NCBI GenBank assembly: GCA_946549035.1
Contig: CAMNQH010000003.1
Coordinates: 39,060-103,059 of the forward strand
Direction of reading: 5' to 3'
Origin: an uncultured Lachnospiraceae bacterium
Lineage (GTDB): Bacteria > Bacillota > Clostridia > Lachnospirales > Lachnospiraceae
DNA length: 64,000 nucleotides
Shown here piece after piece: positions 46,040-54,789 of the stretch. The position numbers were made by a program, and so were the translations under genes. How positions within the stretch are numbered: position 1 is the first letter of the stretch; the number at the start of each line of letters is the position of its first letter. The notes under the pieces were generated by a model. It did no database searches. It saw only the letters and a program-made list of their open reading frames with translations, and had not been told where the DNA came from.

Positions 46040-46561
46040 TCAACATTTTTCTGGTTCCGGGTAGGAAACGCCGAAGGTTTCAACTGTGACCTGTTTCATA
46101 ATTTGAGGTTCCATGGGGCGGTCGGAGTAATCGGTGGCAGTTTCGGCAATTTTATTGACTACATCCATTCCTTCCGTGATTTTTCCAAAGGCCGCATATC
46201 CTCCGTCTAAATGGGGACTTGTTTGATGCATGATAAAGAATTGGGAGCCGGCGGAGTTGGGAGCCATAGAACGAGCCATTGATAACACTCCTTCTGTATG
46301 GGCAAGGTCATTGGCAAAGCCGTTTTGGGAAAACTCTCCTTTGATGCCATAGCCGGGGCCGCCCATGCCGGTTCCTTCCGGACATCCGCCTTGAATCATG
46401 AATCCCCGGATGACGCGGTGAAAAATGAGACCGTCATAAAAATGATTTTGGATTAAATGAATGAAATTGCGTACGGTATTGGGGGCGGTTTCAGGATAGA
46501 GCTCGGCTTTCATCAGGTCGCCGTTTTGCATCTCGATGGTTACGATTGGATTTTGTGACAT
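46040..46561 (-). CDS. ppiB: Cyclophilin-type peptidyl-prolyl cis-trans isomerase
   Basis: A 173-residue cytosolic cyclophilin. Active-site residues appear in FHRVIRGFMIQGG, in SMARSMAPNSAGSQFFI and in FGKITEGMDVV. No signal peptide. AAGGAGG precedes the start. It catalyses proline isomerisation in folding proteins. Single gene on the reverse strand. Confidence 0.93.
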   Translation of the reverse strand: MSQNPIVTIEMQNGDLMKAELYPETAPNTVRNFIHLIQNHFYDGLIFHRVIRGFMIQGGCPEGTGMGGPGYGIKGEFSQNGFANDLAHTEGVLSMARSMAPNSAGSQFFIMHQTSPHLDGGYAAFGKITEGMDVVNKIAETATDYSDRPMEPQIMKQVTVETFGVSYPEPEKC

Positions 46562-46832
46562 GGCATGTCCTCCTTTTGGCCTGTTTTAAGTTTTTAAAAA
46601 CGTACATTAGGTATTGTAGCGGAAAAGGAACATTTCGTAAAGAGAAAAATTACCCTATCGACATGAAGTGCGAAATTTTTTTTTCATGCTTTGATATTCT
46701 TACTAAGCGCCGGGGAACATGGTTCTAATCCCCATAATTCCGGAATACTATTATTAATACACAATGAGTCGATATGCCGTCGATGTACAAGAAGCCTGGA
46801 GCGGCAGGCGGGAGGAAGGAGAAAACAAATTC

Positions 46833-47459
46833 ATGGCAGATAAAATTTTTGAAAACAATCAAGTAACAGTAACCGGTGAGATTGCATCTGACTTCAGGTA
46901 CAGCCACGAAGTGTTTGGGGAAGGGTTTTATATGGTGGATGTGTCGGTGAACAGGCTGAGCAACTTTGCAGACTATATCCCTCTAATGATTTCGGAGCGG
47001 CTGATTGATACGGGGCAAAGCTACATCGGGCAGATCATTCGGGTGAACGGGCAATTTCGCTCTTATAACCGTCATGAAGAAAAAAAGAACCGGCTGGTGT
47101 TGTCCGTATTTGTACGGGAGTTGGAGTTCGTGGATGAGATGACGGATGGAGAAAAGAGCAATCAGATATTTTTGGACGGATACATATGCAAGGAACCTAT
47201 TTACAGGAAAACGCCTTTGGGAAGAGAAATTGCTGATTTATTGATCGCAGTCAATCGTTCTTATGGGAAGTCGGATTATATACCTTGTATCTGTTGGGGG
47301 AGAAATGCCCGCTATGCTTCTGGATTTGAAATTGGGGGTCATGTACAAGTAAATGGAAGAATTCAAAGCCGTGAATATTTGAAGAAAGTATCGGAAAATG
47401 AGACGCAAAAGCGTGTTGCTTACGAGGTTTCCGTCAGCAAAATAGAATATATAGAATAA
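46833..47459 (+). CDS. Tandem-OB SSB-like single-stranded DNA-binding protein
   Basis: About 208 residues with two OB-fold-like halves. Residues about 5-105 begin NNQVTVTGEIASDFRYSHE. Residues about 110-208 begin NQIFLDGYICKEPIYRKTPLGREIADLLIAVNR, which closely follows the SSB strand pattern. The acidic DDDIPF-type tail of canonical SSB is absent, and the protein ends KIEYIE. The start ATG 46833 follows AAGGAG; an upstream in-frame ATG at 46764 exists without a good ribosome site. Probably an accessory SSB paralogue rather than the replicative one. Confidence 0.65.
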   Translation: MADKIFENNQVTVTGEIASDFRYSHEVFGEGFYMVDVSVNRLSNFADYIPLMISERLIDTGQSYIGQIIRVNGQFRSYNRHEEKKNRLVLSVFVRELEFVDEMTDGEKSNQIFLDGYICKEPIYRKTPLGREIADLLIAVNRSYGKSDYIPCICWGRNARYASGFEIGGHVQVNGRIQSREYLKKVSENETQKRVAYEVSVSKIEYIE

Positions 47460-47464
47460 AACGT

Positions 47465-47493
47465 TTGCATTTATTTACTTTATATGGTATCTT
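47465..47493 (+). promoter_or_regulatory. Sigma-A type promoter before cobO
   Basis: TTGCAT (47465-47470), 17-base spacer, TATCTT (47488-47493), 63 bases before the cobO start. Moderate match. Confidence 0.5.
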
Positions 47494-47555
47494 AGAAAAA
47501 TCTGGAAAAACAAAGTACAATTTTTATCTCCTACTGAGAAAGCAGAGGTATAAAG

Positions 47556-48044
47556 ATGAGCAAAGGAAATGTTTTGGTTTTTTATGGTGAAGGAAAAGGA
47601 AAAACATCTTCAGCCCTGGGATATGGAATTCGTGCAGCAAGTCAGGGAAGAAGCGTAATGGTAATCCAGTTTATGAAAGGAAAAAGCGGTGATGAAATTT
47701 CCTTTATCCGCCGTTTGGAACCAGAGATACGGTTTTTCCGATTTGAAAAATTGCCGGAAAACTATGAAGAATTGTCGGAAGAGGAAAAAAGAGAAGAGAC
47801 CATGAACATTAAAAACGGGTTCAATTTTGCAAAAAAGGTATTGGTTACAGGGGAATGCAATGTTTTGATCCTGGATGAGTTTTTGGGACTTCTGGACAAT
47901 CAGGTGATAACTCATGAAGAATTAAAGGCCATGCTGGAAGCAAAGCCTGACGATATGGAGATTGTATTTACCGGACGGGTCATGGATGAAAGTCTAAAGG
48001 ATTATGCAGATGAAATATATAAGATTTGGCCCCAAAAGCTTTGA
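47556..48044 (+). CDS. cobO: Cob(I)yrinic acid a,c-diamide adenosyltransferase
   Basis: A 162-residue P-loop enzyme of the CobA/CobO/BtuR family that attaches the adenosyl group to corrinoids. The P-loop is GEGKGKTSSAL near residue 10, followed by VMVIQFMKG, and the Walker-B-like VLILDEFLGLLD near residue 108. Slightly shorter than typical members. No other cobamide genes are near, so it probably serves salvage. Confidence 0.85.
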   Translation: MSKGNVLVFYGEGKGKTSSALGYGIRAASQGRSVMVIQFMKGKSGDEISFIRRLEPEIRFFRFEKLPENYEELSEEEKREETMNIKNGFNFAKKVLVTGECNVLILDEFLGLLDNQVITHEELKAMLEAKPDDMEIVFTGRVMDESLKDYADEIYKIWPQKL

Positions 48045-48159
48045 GATATCATGGCTGCAGGAGCTGCCGCTTTGTGAGGCAGTAAAGCTGCAGGGGAATT
48101 TCATCATTGACAAGGACGAAAAGAAGTGCTATATTATTGTGGAAAAAATAATAAAATGA
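48010..48159 (+). CDS. Small 49-residue protein overlapping the 3' end of cobO
   Basis: ATG 48010 to TGA 48157 gives 49 residues beginning MKYIRFGPKSFEISWLQELP and ending with a lysine-rich IIVEKIIK. AAAGGA lies eight bases before the ATG inside cobO. The 35-base overlap suggests coupling. The product has a regular beta-like pattern and no membrane helix. It stops directly before the lysine riboswitch. Family not recognised; coding status is plausible but not certain. Confidence 0.5.
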   Translation: MKYIRFGPKSFEISWLQELPLCEAVKLQGNFIIDKDEKKCYIIVEKIIK

Positions 48160-48324
48160 GATAGAGGTTGCGTGATCTATTAGTAGTTGATCGGATGTGG
48201 CAGGCACAGAGGAAGACAGACGAAAGGAGAGAGCGCCGAAAGGGTCTTTCCCCTGTAAGAAGACTGCTTGGGCGTATGGTGAATAACCATACGACTGTCA
48301 TCTGTATATGGATGGGGCGCTATC
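48160..48324 (+). promoter_or_regulatory. Lysine riboswitch (L box) controlling dapA
   Basis: The P1 helix pairs GATAG (48160-48164) with CTATC (48320-48324). Conserved blocks are present in order: AGAGGTTGCG and TTAGTAGT, then AGAGCGCCGAAAGGG, ACTGCTTGGG, a helix CGTATGG/CCATACG closed by TGAATAA, and GACTGTCATCT. This order is the L-box signature. It lies in the leader of dapA, the first committed step to lysine and dipicolinate, and is followed by a terminator-like hairpin at 48382. Excess lysine is expected to stop transcription. Confidence 0.85.
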
Positions 48325-48381
48325 AAAGAAATATCATGACAAGGACAGGGAATGCTTTGCAGCCTGTGTGTATGGAATTTT

Positions 48382-48415
48382 GAGCCGCTCGAAAGACGGC
48401 TCTTCTTTCATTTTA
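48382..48415 (+). terminator. Riboswitch-linked terminator in the dapA leader
   Basis: GAGCCG (48382-48387) pairs with CGGCTC (48397-48402), followed by TTCTTTCATTTT. It lies 58 bases after the aptamer and 166 bases before dapA, as expected for an expression platform. The remaining leader to 48580 shows no gene. Confidence 0.7.
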
Positions 48416-48580
48416 CAGGGAGGACGTTTTGCGGCAAGGGATAAAACACATGGCCCTCCTGCGGACAAAATCTTTTTGGATGGTCATGCATGTAGAAGAA
48501 AAATTTTGCCTCCAGGTACAGGACAGACACCTATTTTCTCATAATGCATACGATATACGATGGAACCAGGAGGTATGAAA

Positions 48581-49471
48581 ATGGCACTTTTTAAAGGAGC
48601 AGGCGTGGCAATTATTACGCCTATGAAAGAGAATTACGAGGTAAATTACGATAAGCTGGAGGCTATCATCAACGATCAGATTGCCAATGGTACGGACGCT
48701 ATTATTATCACGGGAACTACCGGGGAATCTTCCACATTGTCGGAGGAAGAGCACAGTGAATGTATACAGGCGGCAGTTTCCATGGTAAAGAAGCGAGTTC
48801 CCATTATTGCTGGAACAGGCTCTAACAGCACCTTGACGGCCATTCAGTTGTCAAAAGAGGCCCAAAAGGCAGGCGTCGACGGGTTGTTGATAGTGACGCC
48901 TTATTATAACAAAGCCACTCAAAACGGCTTGATTAATCATTATACCAAAGTGGCGGCGTCGGTGGATGTACCCATTATTCTTTACAACGTCCCGGGACGT
49001 ACCGGTTGTGGATTGTTGCCGGGGACGGTGGCGGCTCTGGCAAAGGATGTGGATAATATCGTAGGGATTAAAGAAGCCACCGGGGATATTTCCAATGCCC
49101 TTCGGATTATGGAGCTTACCAACGGTGAATTTGATTTGTATTCCGGAGAGGACGGGATGGTAATTCCTCTTTTGGCAGCCGGAGGAATTGGGGTCATTTC
49201 TGTTATGTCCAATGTGGCTCCTAAATTTACCCATGATATGGTAATGAGTTATTTGAATGGAGACAGGGAGACGGCTCTTAAGATGCAGTTAAAGGCGTTG
49301 CCCCTGTGCGACGCACTGTTTTGTGAGGTGAATCCGATTCCTGTAAAGGCGGCTATGAATCTGATGGGATGGCAGGCGGGTCCCTTGCGGGAGCCTCTGA
49401 CAGAGATAGAGCCCGGGCATTTACAGCAGTTGAAAGCGGCTATGGAGGAATTTGGAATTCCACTGGCATAG
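48581..49471 (+). CDS. dapA: 4-hydroxy-tetrahydrodipicolinate synthase
   Basis: A 296-residue aldolase condensing pyruvate with aspartate semialdehyde. Catalytic tyrosine is in YNVPGRTG, Schiff-base lysine in GIKEATGD, and TGTTGES binds pyruvate. AGGAGGT at 48568-48574 selects ATG 48581 (MALFKG) six bases on; in-frame ATGs at 48560 and 48575 overlap or touch the ribosome site. Controlled by the upstream lysine riboswitch. Its product feeds both lysine and spore dipicolinate (dpaAB at 3-5 kb). Confidence 0.95.
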   Translation: MALFKGAGVAIITPMKENYEVNYDKLEAIINDQIANGTDAIIITGTTGESSTLSEEEHSECIQAAVSMVKKRVPIIAGTGSNSTLTAIQLSKEAQKAGVDGLLIVTPYYNKATQNGLINHYTKVAASVDVPIILYNVPGRTGCGLLPGTVAALAKDVDNIVGIKEATGDISNALRIMELTNGEFDLYSGEDGMVIPLLAAGGIGVISVMSNVAPKFTHDMVMSYLNGDRETALKMQLKALPLCDALFCEVNPIPVKAAMNLMGWQAGPLREPLTEIEPGHLQQLKAAMEEFGIPLA

Positions 49472-49558
49472 TTTTGCTTCCTAGATGGAAGAAAGGGGCC
49501 ATACAGGATAAGAATTCCTTATGCAGCAAGCGGCGTAACACGGAAATAAACAATCATG

Positions 49559-49588
49559 GAATCCGGCAAAGCCGGATTCTTTCTTTTT
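49559..49588 (+). terminator. Hairpin/terminator between dapA and dapB
   Basis: GAATCCGGC (49559-49567) and GCCGGATTC (49571-49579) with a three-base loop and TTTCTTTTT. The perfect stem and T-run suggest dapB is also transcribed separately or at lower level. Confidence 0.8.
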
Positions 49589-49642
49589 CATTATAGGGTT
49601 GCAATTTTTCGTATAGTTTACTATGATAGAGGAGGAGTACGA

Positions 49643-50404
49643 ATGACAAAGGTAATTATGCATGGATGCAATGGGAAAATGGGACAGGTAATCACGGCTT
49701 TATGTAAAGAAGAGAATGATTTGGAAATTGTGGCGGGTATTGACGTTTCCAATCATATCGTACAAGAATATCCTGTTTTTTCGAACATAGAGGATTGCGA
49801 TGTAGAGGCGGATGTGATTATTGACTTTGCATCTGTAAAGGCGGTAGAGGCTTTGCTGTCTTACAGCACTTCCAGGAAGATTCCAGTAGTTTTGTGTACC
49901 ACAGGGTTAAGTCAGCAGCAGGAAGAAGCGGTGAAGCAGGCTGCTGAGCGTGTGGCGGTGCTAAAATCCGCCAATATGTCTTTGGGAATTAACCTGTTGA
50001 TGGATGTGTTAAAGAAAGCGGTTCATGTCTTAGCGTCTGCGGGTTTTGATATGGAGATTATAGAGAAGCATCATAATCAAAAGATTGACGCCCCCAGCGG
50101 TACGGCCCTCGCTCTGGCGGAAGTATTGAATGAGGAATTAGAGCACACCTATACCTATCAATTTGACCGGACGAAGGAGCGAAAAAAAAGGGAGAAACAG
50201 GAGATTGGGATCCATGCCCTGCGAGGCGGGAATATCGTGGGGGAGCATGAGGTACTATTTGCCGGTACCGATGAAGTGATTACGTTTTCTCATACGGCGT
50301 ATTCCAAACAAGTATTTGCCAAAGGAGCCATTGAGGCCGCAAAATTCCTAAAGGATAAGCCGCAAGGGCTTTATCATATGGGGGATGTGATTGAGGCAAA
50401 GTAA
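49643..50404 (+). CDS. dapB: 4-hydroxy-tetrahydrodipicolinate reductase
   Basis: A 253-residue NAD(P)H enzyme. The N-terminal dinucleotide motif appears as VIMHGCNGKMGQ. The catalytic region EIIEKHHNQKIDAPSGTAL carries the histidine-lysine pair, and the C-terminal FSHTAYSKQVFAKGA is conserved. GAGGAGG lies six to eight bases before ATG 49643. Next step after DapA in lysine and dipicolinate synthesis. Confidence 0.95.
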   Translation: MTKVIMHGCNGKMGQVITALCKEENDLEIVAGIDVSNHIVQEYPVFSNIEDCDVEADVIIDFASVKAVEALLSYSTSRKIPVVLCTTGLSQQQEEAVKQAAERVAVLKSANMSLGINLLMDVLKKAVHVLASAGFDMEIIEKHHNQKIDAPSGTALALAEVLNEELEHTYTYQFDRTKERKKREKQEIGIHALRGGNIVGEHEVLFAGTDEVITFSHTAYSKQVFAKGAIEAAKFLKDKPQGLYHMGDVIEAK

Positions 50405-50472
50405 GTGAAACCGGCTGTCTGGCATAAAGGGAACGCCTTCGGCGGCAAAGAGGTTCAAAAGGGGGAATATAC

Positions 50473-52431
50473 ATGAAGGCATCAGATGTAAGGTATTTAA
50501 AGGGGCTCTCGAAGCAGTATCCAACTATTGCTCTTGCGGCGACGGAGATTATCAATCTCCAGGCGATCTTGAGCCTGCCGAAAGGGACGGAGCATTTTAT
50601 TACGGATATTCACGGAGAATATGAACAATTCCAACATGTGCTGAAAAATGGTTCCGGAGCCATTAAGCGGAAAATTGAAGACGAGTTTGGCAATACGTTT
50701 TCCGTATCGGAGAAAAAAGCGATTGCGACTTTGATTTATTATCCGGAATTGAAATTAAAGCAGGTGCAGAAGCATGAGAAGGACATTGAAGACTGGTATA
50801 AGGTCACAATTTTTCGGCTTACCAGAATCTGCAAAGCCGCCTCCTCTAAATATACAAGATCCAAAGTGCGCAAATCGCTTCCCCGGGATTTTGCTTATGT
50901 GATTGAGGAACTGATGACGGGACGGCAGGATATGTCGGACCAGGAGGCGTATTACAATGAAATCATTAATTCTGTCATCCGCACCCAGCGGGCTCCTGAG
51001 CTGATTGTAGCTTTCTGCAATTTGATTCGCAGATTTGTGGTGGATCACCTTCATGTGGTGGGAGATATTTTTGACAGAGGCCCGTATCCCCATCTGATTA
51101 TGGATACCTTGATGGAGCATCATTCCGTGGATATCCAGTGGGGGAATCACGACGTTTTGTGGATGGGGGCCGCCGCAGGGAATCCCTGCTGCATTGCAAA
51201 TGTGATTCGAATATCCGCCAAATACGGGAATTTGAATATTTTAGAGGAGGGCTATGGCATTAATCTGATTCCCTTAGCCCGCCTGGCTATGACAAGATAT
51301 GAGAAAGACGTCTGCGGGGCGTTTAAGTTGGATTACCGGGAAGACGAATATGATATCAAGGACGCCATGCTGGATGAAAAAATGCATAAAGCGATTTCCG
51401 TGATACAGTTCAAATTAGAGGGGCAGCTGATTCTCAGACGGCCGGAGTTTGAGATGGGCCATCGTCTGCTGTTGGATAAGATGGACCTGGAAAAAGGCAC
51501 GGTGGTTGTGGACGGAAAGACGTATCCTTTAAAGGAAAAAACATTCCCTACCCTGGATATGAAGCATCCGTATGACTTAACGACAGAAGAGGCCGATGTG
51601 GTAGAACGTCTGACGCAGGCATTTTTAAATTGCGAGCGGCTGCAGCGCCATATACGCTTTCTGTACGCCAAGGGAAGCTTGTATAAGGTATACAATTCTA
51701 ATTTGCTGTATCATGGATGTGTTCCTTTTAATGAAGACGGAACCTTCAAAAAGGTAAATATATTCGGAGAGTATTACAGCGGGAAGGCCCTTTATGACGT
51801 ATTGGAGCATTATGCAAGAAAAGGTTATTTTGCCATTGAACCGGAGGAGAAGCAAAAAGGGCTTGACATTCTGTGGTTTATTTGGAAAAATGCCAATTCC
51901 CCTGTTTTTGGAAAATCCAAAATGACCACCTTTGAGCGGTATTTGATTGCAGACAAATCCACACATAAGGAGCCTAAAAATCCTTACTATCATCTCATCG
52001 AAAAGGAAGAGGTTGTAAATAAGATTCTGACGGAGTTTGGACTTCCTGCAGAGGGCTCCCATATCATCAACGGCCATATTCCGGTAGAATCTAAAAAAGG
52101 AGAATCTCCGGTAAAGTGCAACGGGAAGCTTTTGATTATTGACGGAGGATTTTCCAAAGCCTATCAAACAAAAACCGGGATTGCGGGCTATACCTTAATT
52201 TATAATTCTTACGGCCTGCTGTTGGCAGCCCATGAGCCTTTTGAATCCATGGAAAAGGCGGTACAGGATGAGAGCGACATCCATTCCCATACGGTGCTGG
52301 TTCAGCAGGTAATGCGCCGGGAAACAGTTGCGGATACGGATGTAGGGAAGGAAATTCAGGCCAATATCAAAGATTTGGAAGAGTTACTGACTGCGTATCG
52401 AGAAGGAATTATCGTGGAGTCCGCGGTGTGA
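50473..52431 (+). CDS. fbp: Fructose-1,6-bisphosphatase, class III
   Basis: A 652-residue metallophosphatase of the Firmicutes-specific class III. Metal-binding motifs are TDIHGEYEQF near residue 45, VGDIFDRGPYP near residue 197 and WGNHDVLWMGAAAG near residue 218; the C-terminal INGHIPV is also conserved. It performs the gluconeogenic step from fructose-1,6-bisphosphate. GGGGG ribosome site before ATG. Length is normal for the class. Confidence 0.96.
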   Translation: MKASDVRYLKGLSKQYPTIALAATEIINLQAILSLPKGTEHFITDIHGEYEQFQHVLKNGSGAIKRKIEDEFGNTFSVSEKKAIATLIYYPELKLKQVQKHEKDIEDWYKVTIFRLTRICKAASSKYTRSKVRKSLPRDFAYVIEELMTGRQDMSDQEAYYNEIINSVIRTQRAPELIVAFCNLIRRFVVDHLHVVGDIFDRGPYPHLIMDTLMEHHSVDIQWGNHDVLWMGAAAGNPCCIANVIRISAKYGNLNILEEGYGINLIPLARLAMTRYEKDVCGAFKLDYREDEYDIKDAMLDEKMHKAISVIQFKLEGQLILRRPEFEMGHRLLLDKMDLEKGTVVVDGKTYPLKEKTFPTLDMKHPYDLTTEEADVVERLTQAFLNCERLQRHIRFLYAKGSLYKVYNSNLLYHGCVPFNEDGTFKKVNIFGEYYSGKALYDVLEHYARKGYFAIEPEEKQKGLDILWFIWKNANSPVFGKSKMTTFERYLIADKSTHKEPKNPYYHLIEKEEVVNKILTEFGLPAEGSHIINGHIPVESKKGESPVKCNGKLLIIDGGFSKAYQTKTGIAGYTLIYNSYGLLLAAHEPFESMEKAVQDESDIHSHTVLVQQVMRRETVADTDVGKEIQANIKDLEELLTAYREGIIVESAV

Positions 52432-52493
52432 CGACGAAGGACTTTTTATGAAAAAGGAGCAAATTGGCTTCCTACACAGAAGGAGAAACTAGA

Positions 52494-54170
52494 ATGAAAA
52501 AAGCAATTAATCAATCAGTCCTGTCTTTTCTGTTAAATGGGGTATCTGTTTTGGCGCTGATTTTTATGGCGGTTTCCATTGCACAGTACAGCGATGTGAA
52601 TAAGAAACTGGATCAGGCAAACGAAGAGCGGTTTTTATTGACTTATAACGCCAACCGTTTTATGAATGGTTCCGCTTATTTGACGAATGAAGTACGGGCG
52701 TTTGCATCCACGGGGGATCAGGAGCATTATGATAATTATTGGAATGAGGTAAATACATTAAAGAATCGTGACAAAGGCGTTGAGGCTATGGAGAAGATTG
52801 GCATAACAAAAGAAGAACAGTCCATGATTCAGGAAATGTCTTCCCTCTCTAATAATCTGGTGCCTTTGGAAGAGGAAGCGATGAAGCAAGTGCAGGCAGG
52901 ACAGCGGGAGGAAGCCCTTTCTTATGTATATGGGGAAGAGTATAAGGCCGTAATCACAGAGATCAATGGGTTAAAGGAGGAGTTTTTGACAACGCTGGAT
53001 GGCCGGGCGGCGGCTCGCGTAGAGCAGCTGGGACAGAGAGCGGATATGATAAAGACAGGAATGATGGCGGCTATGGTAATTGTTGCCGTAATGCAGATTT
53101 CCAGTATGATAATTACGAGAATAAGGATCCTTCGCCCGGTGATTGCAGTCAGAGACCAGATGGGAGAAATTTCCCGGGGAAATTTGTCGGCGGAGTTTTC
53201 TTTGCGTCCGGATACTTCTGAAATCGGAACGCTGGTGCAGTCTATTCATGAGACAAAGCAGGAATTAAAACGGTATATCTCTGATATTAATGAAAAGCTG
53301 GCCCAAATGGCGGAAGGAAAGATGGATTTGACGATTGGCAGTGATTACCGTGGTGAATTCAGGCCTATTCAGGAAGCCATGAAACAGATTTTGAATGGGT
53401 TAAACGGCGCGCTTTCCAGAATCACTGTGACTGCGGAGCAGGTATCCGAGGAGTCTCGGCATATGAACGCCGGGGCCCAGACGCTTTCAAACGGGGCGAC
53501 TCAGCAGGCGGCGGCGGTGGAGGAATTATCCGCCAGTATTCAGGAATTGTCTAAGCAGGTGGACAGCACCTCTGAGGATGCTTCCGACGCTCGGCAGTCT
53601 TCGGAAGACACTGCAATGCAGCTTCAGCTTTGCAGTGAGAAAATGCAGGAGCTGACGACTGCTATGGAGGATATTTCCAAATCTTCCCAGCAGATTGGAG
53701 GAATTATTAAGACGATTGAAGACATTTCCTTCCAGACAAATATTCTGGCTTTAAATGCGGCAGTGGAAGCGGCCAGGGCCGGGACGGCAGGAAAAGGCTT
53801 CGCAGTTGTGGCGGAGGAAGTACAGACATTGGCAAATAAGAGCGCCGTATCTGCCCAGAATATTACGGAATTGATAGAAGCTTCCATGCATTTGGTAGAG
53901 AAAGGGACTGCTCTTTCGGCAGATACTATGGAGGCGTTAATGGGAGGCGTGGCCGGATCCCAAAAATCAACGGAGCTGATTAGCCGAATTGCTTCTTCTG
54001 CCATGCAGCAGGCAGATTCTTTAAAACAGTTGACGCAAGGGATGGATTTGATTGCCGAGGTAGTACAGACCAATGCATTGACTGCGGAGGAATCGGCGAA
54101 TTCTGCAGAAGGGCTTTATGGGCAGGCAGAAGAGTTGAAAGTTTCGGTTCAAAAATTCCAACTTCGGTAA
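52494..54170 (+). CDS. Methyl-accepting chemotaxis protein
   Basis: A 558-residue chemoreceptor. TM1 is at about 10-30 ([18 protein letters not shown]), followed by a helical extracellular sensor of about 150 residues. TM2 is near residue 190 ([18 protein letters not shown]), a HAMP domain follows to about 290, then the signalling coiled coil with hairpin tip ([19 protein letters not shown]). AAGGAG eight bases before ATG 52494. The ligand is unknown; no chemotaxis or flagellar genes are in the window. Confidence 0.92.
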   Translation: MKKAINQSVLSFLLNGVSVLALIFMAVSIAQYSDVNKKLDQANEERFLLTYNANRFMNGSAYLTNEVRAFASTGDQEHYDNYWNEVNTLKNRDKGVEAMEKIGITKEEQSMIQEMSSLSNNLVPLEEEAMKQVQAGQREEALSYVYGEEYKAVITEINGLKEEFLTTLDGRAAARVEQLGQRADMIKTGMMAAMVIVAVMQISSMIITRIRILRPVIAVRDQMGEISRGNLSAEFSLRPDTSEIGTLVQSIHETKQELKRYISDINEKLAQMAEGKMDLTIGSDYRGEFRPIQEAMKQILNGLNGALSRITVTAEQVSEESRHMNAGAQTLSNGATQQAAAVEELSASIQELSKQVDSTSEDASDARQSSEDTAMQLQLCSEKMQELTTAMEDISKSSQQIGGIIKTIEDISFQTNILALNAAVEAARAGTAGKGFAVVAEEVQTLANKSAVSAQNITELIEASMHLVEKGTALSADTMEALMGGVAGSQKSTELISRIASSAMQQADSLKQLTQGMDLIAEVVQTNALTAEESANSAEGLYGQAEELKVSVQKFQLR

Positions 54171-54180
54171 CAGACGTAGA

Positions 54181-54230
54181 AAAAGGCACAGGTAGTTCTG
54201 CAAATGCAGAATAACCTGTGCCTTTTAGAA
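54181..54230 (+). terminator. Terminator after the chemoreceptor gene
   Basis: AAAAGGCACAGGT (54181-54193) pairs with ACCTGTGCCTTTT (54214-54226), with an inner TTCTGC/GCAGAA stem. Works in either direction, though the reverse gene ends 50 bases further on. Confidence 0.8.
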
Positions 54231-54276
54231 CGATACAAGGGAAGGTGACATCCTCTGGCCAAAGGACGGTCAGCTT

Positions 54277-54576
54277 CTATGATTCTTCCGCGTCTTTATC
54301 TTCCTCGGCAGAGTCAGCATCCTCCTCCGGAAGTTCTTCCTCTGTGGAAATTCCCGACAGATAATTCTGGAGAGCAGATAAATCTACTTCCGTTTGAGAT
54401 GCAGCTATTTTTTTTGTGGTGCTGTCATAGGCGGAAAATCCAATCCATCCCACAATGGCAAGGCACACAATCGTTCCGGCAATCCTTGTAATCATACGGT
54501 TTCGTTTTTGCTTCTTCAAGATTTGTTTGCGGTTGGCCTTTTCCTGTTTGTATTTGTTGACTTTTTCCTGACTCAT
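54277..54576 (-). CDS. Small single-span membrane protein with acidic tail
   Basis: 99 residues. A strongly basic N-terminal part (QEKVNKYKQEKANRKQILKK) precedes one membrane helix (IAGTIVCLAIVGWIGFSAY) and a C-terminal tail made mostly of Glu and Asp. AAAGGAG before ATG at 54576; the frame is open further upstream but without a ribosome site. Topology: basic part inside, acidic tail outside. Function not known. Such N-in proteins occur beside other housekeeping genes. Confidence 0.65.
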   Translation of the reverse strand: MSQEKVNKYKQEKANRKQILKKQKRNRMITRIAGTIVCLAIVGWIGFSAYDSTTKKIAASQTEVDLSALQNYLSGISTEEELPEEDADSAEEDKDAEES

Positions 54577-54721
54577 ATGAAATCTCCTTTGGATAGAATT
54601 ATTACAGGCAAAAAAAGGGGAACATGTCCCCTTATGACCTTTTCGTACAGTATACACCATATTTGTGAAAAAGTGTTGAATAAAATAAAAAAAATCAAAA
54701 AAATAGGTTCTTTTCTACGGG

Positions 54722-54750
54722 TTACATTTTACAGGGGGGTATGCTATAAT
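54722..54750 (+). promoter_or_regulatory. Promoter of thyA-folA
   Basis: TTACAT (54722-54727), 17-base spacer, and an extended -10 TGCTATAAT ending at 54750. The thyA ATG is 40 bases downstream. Confidence 0.75.
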
Positions 54751-54789
54751 CGACTGTATTATGGATGATGAGATATGAGGAGGAATGGA

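Noticed and set aside
48168..48383. 71-codon frame in the dapA leader
   Set aside because: It covers the lysine riboswitch, lacks a ribosome site and has no protein-like pattern.
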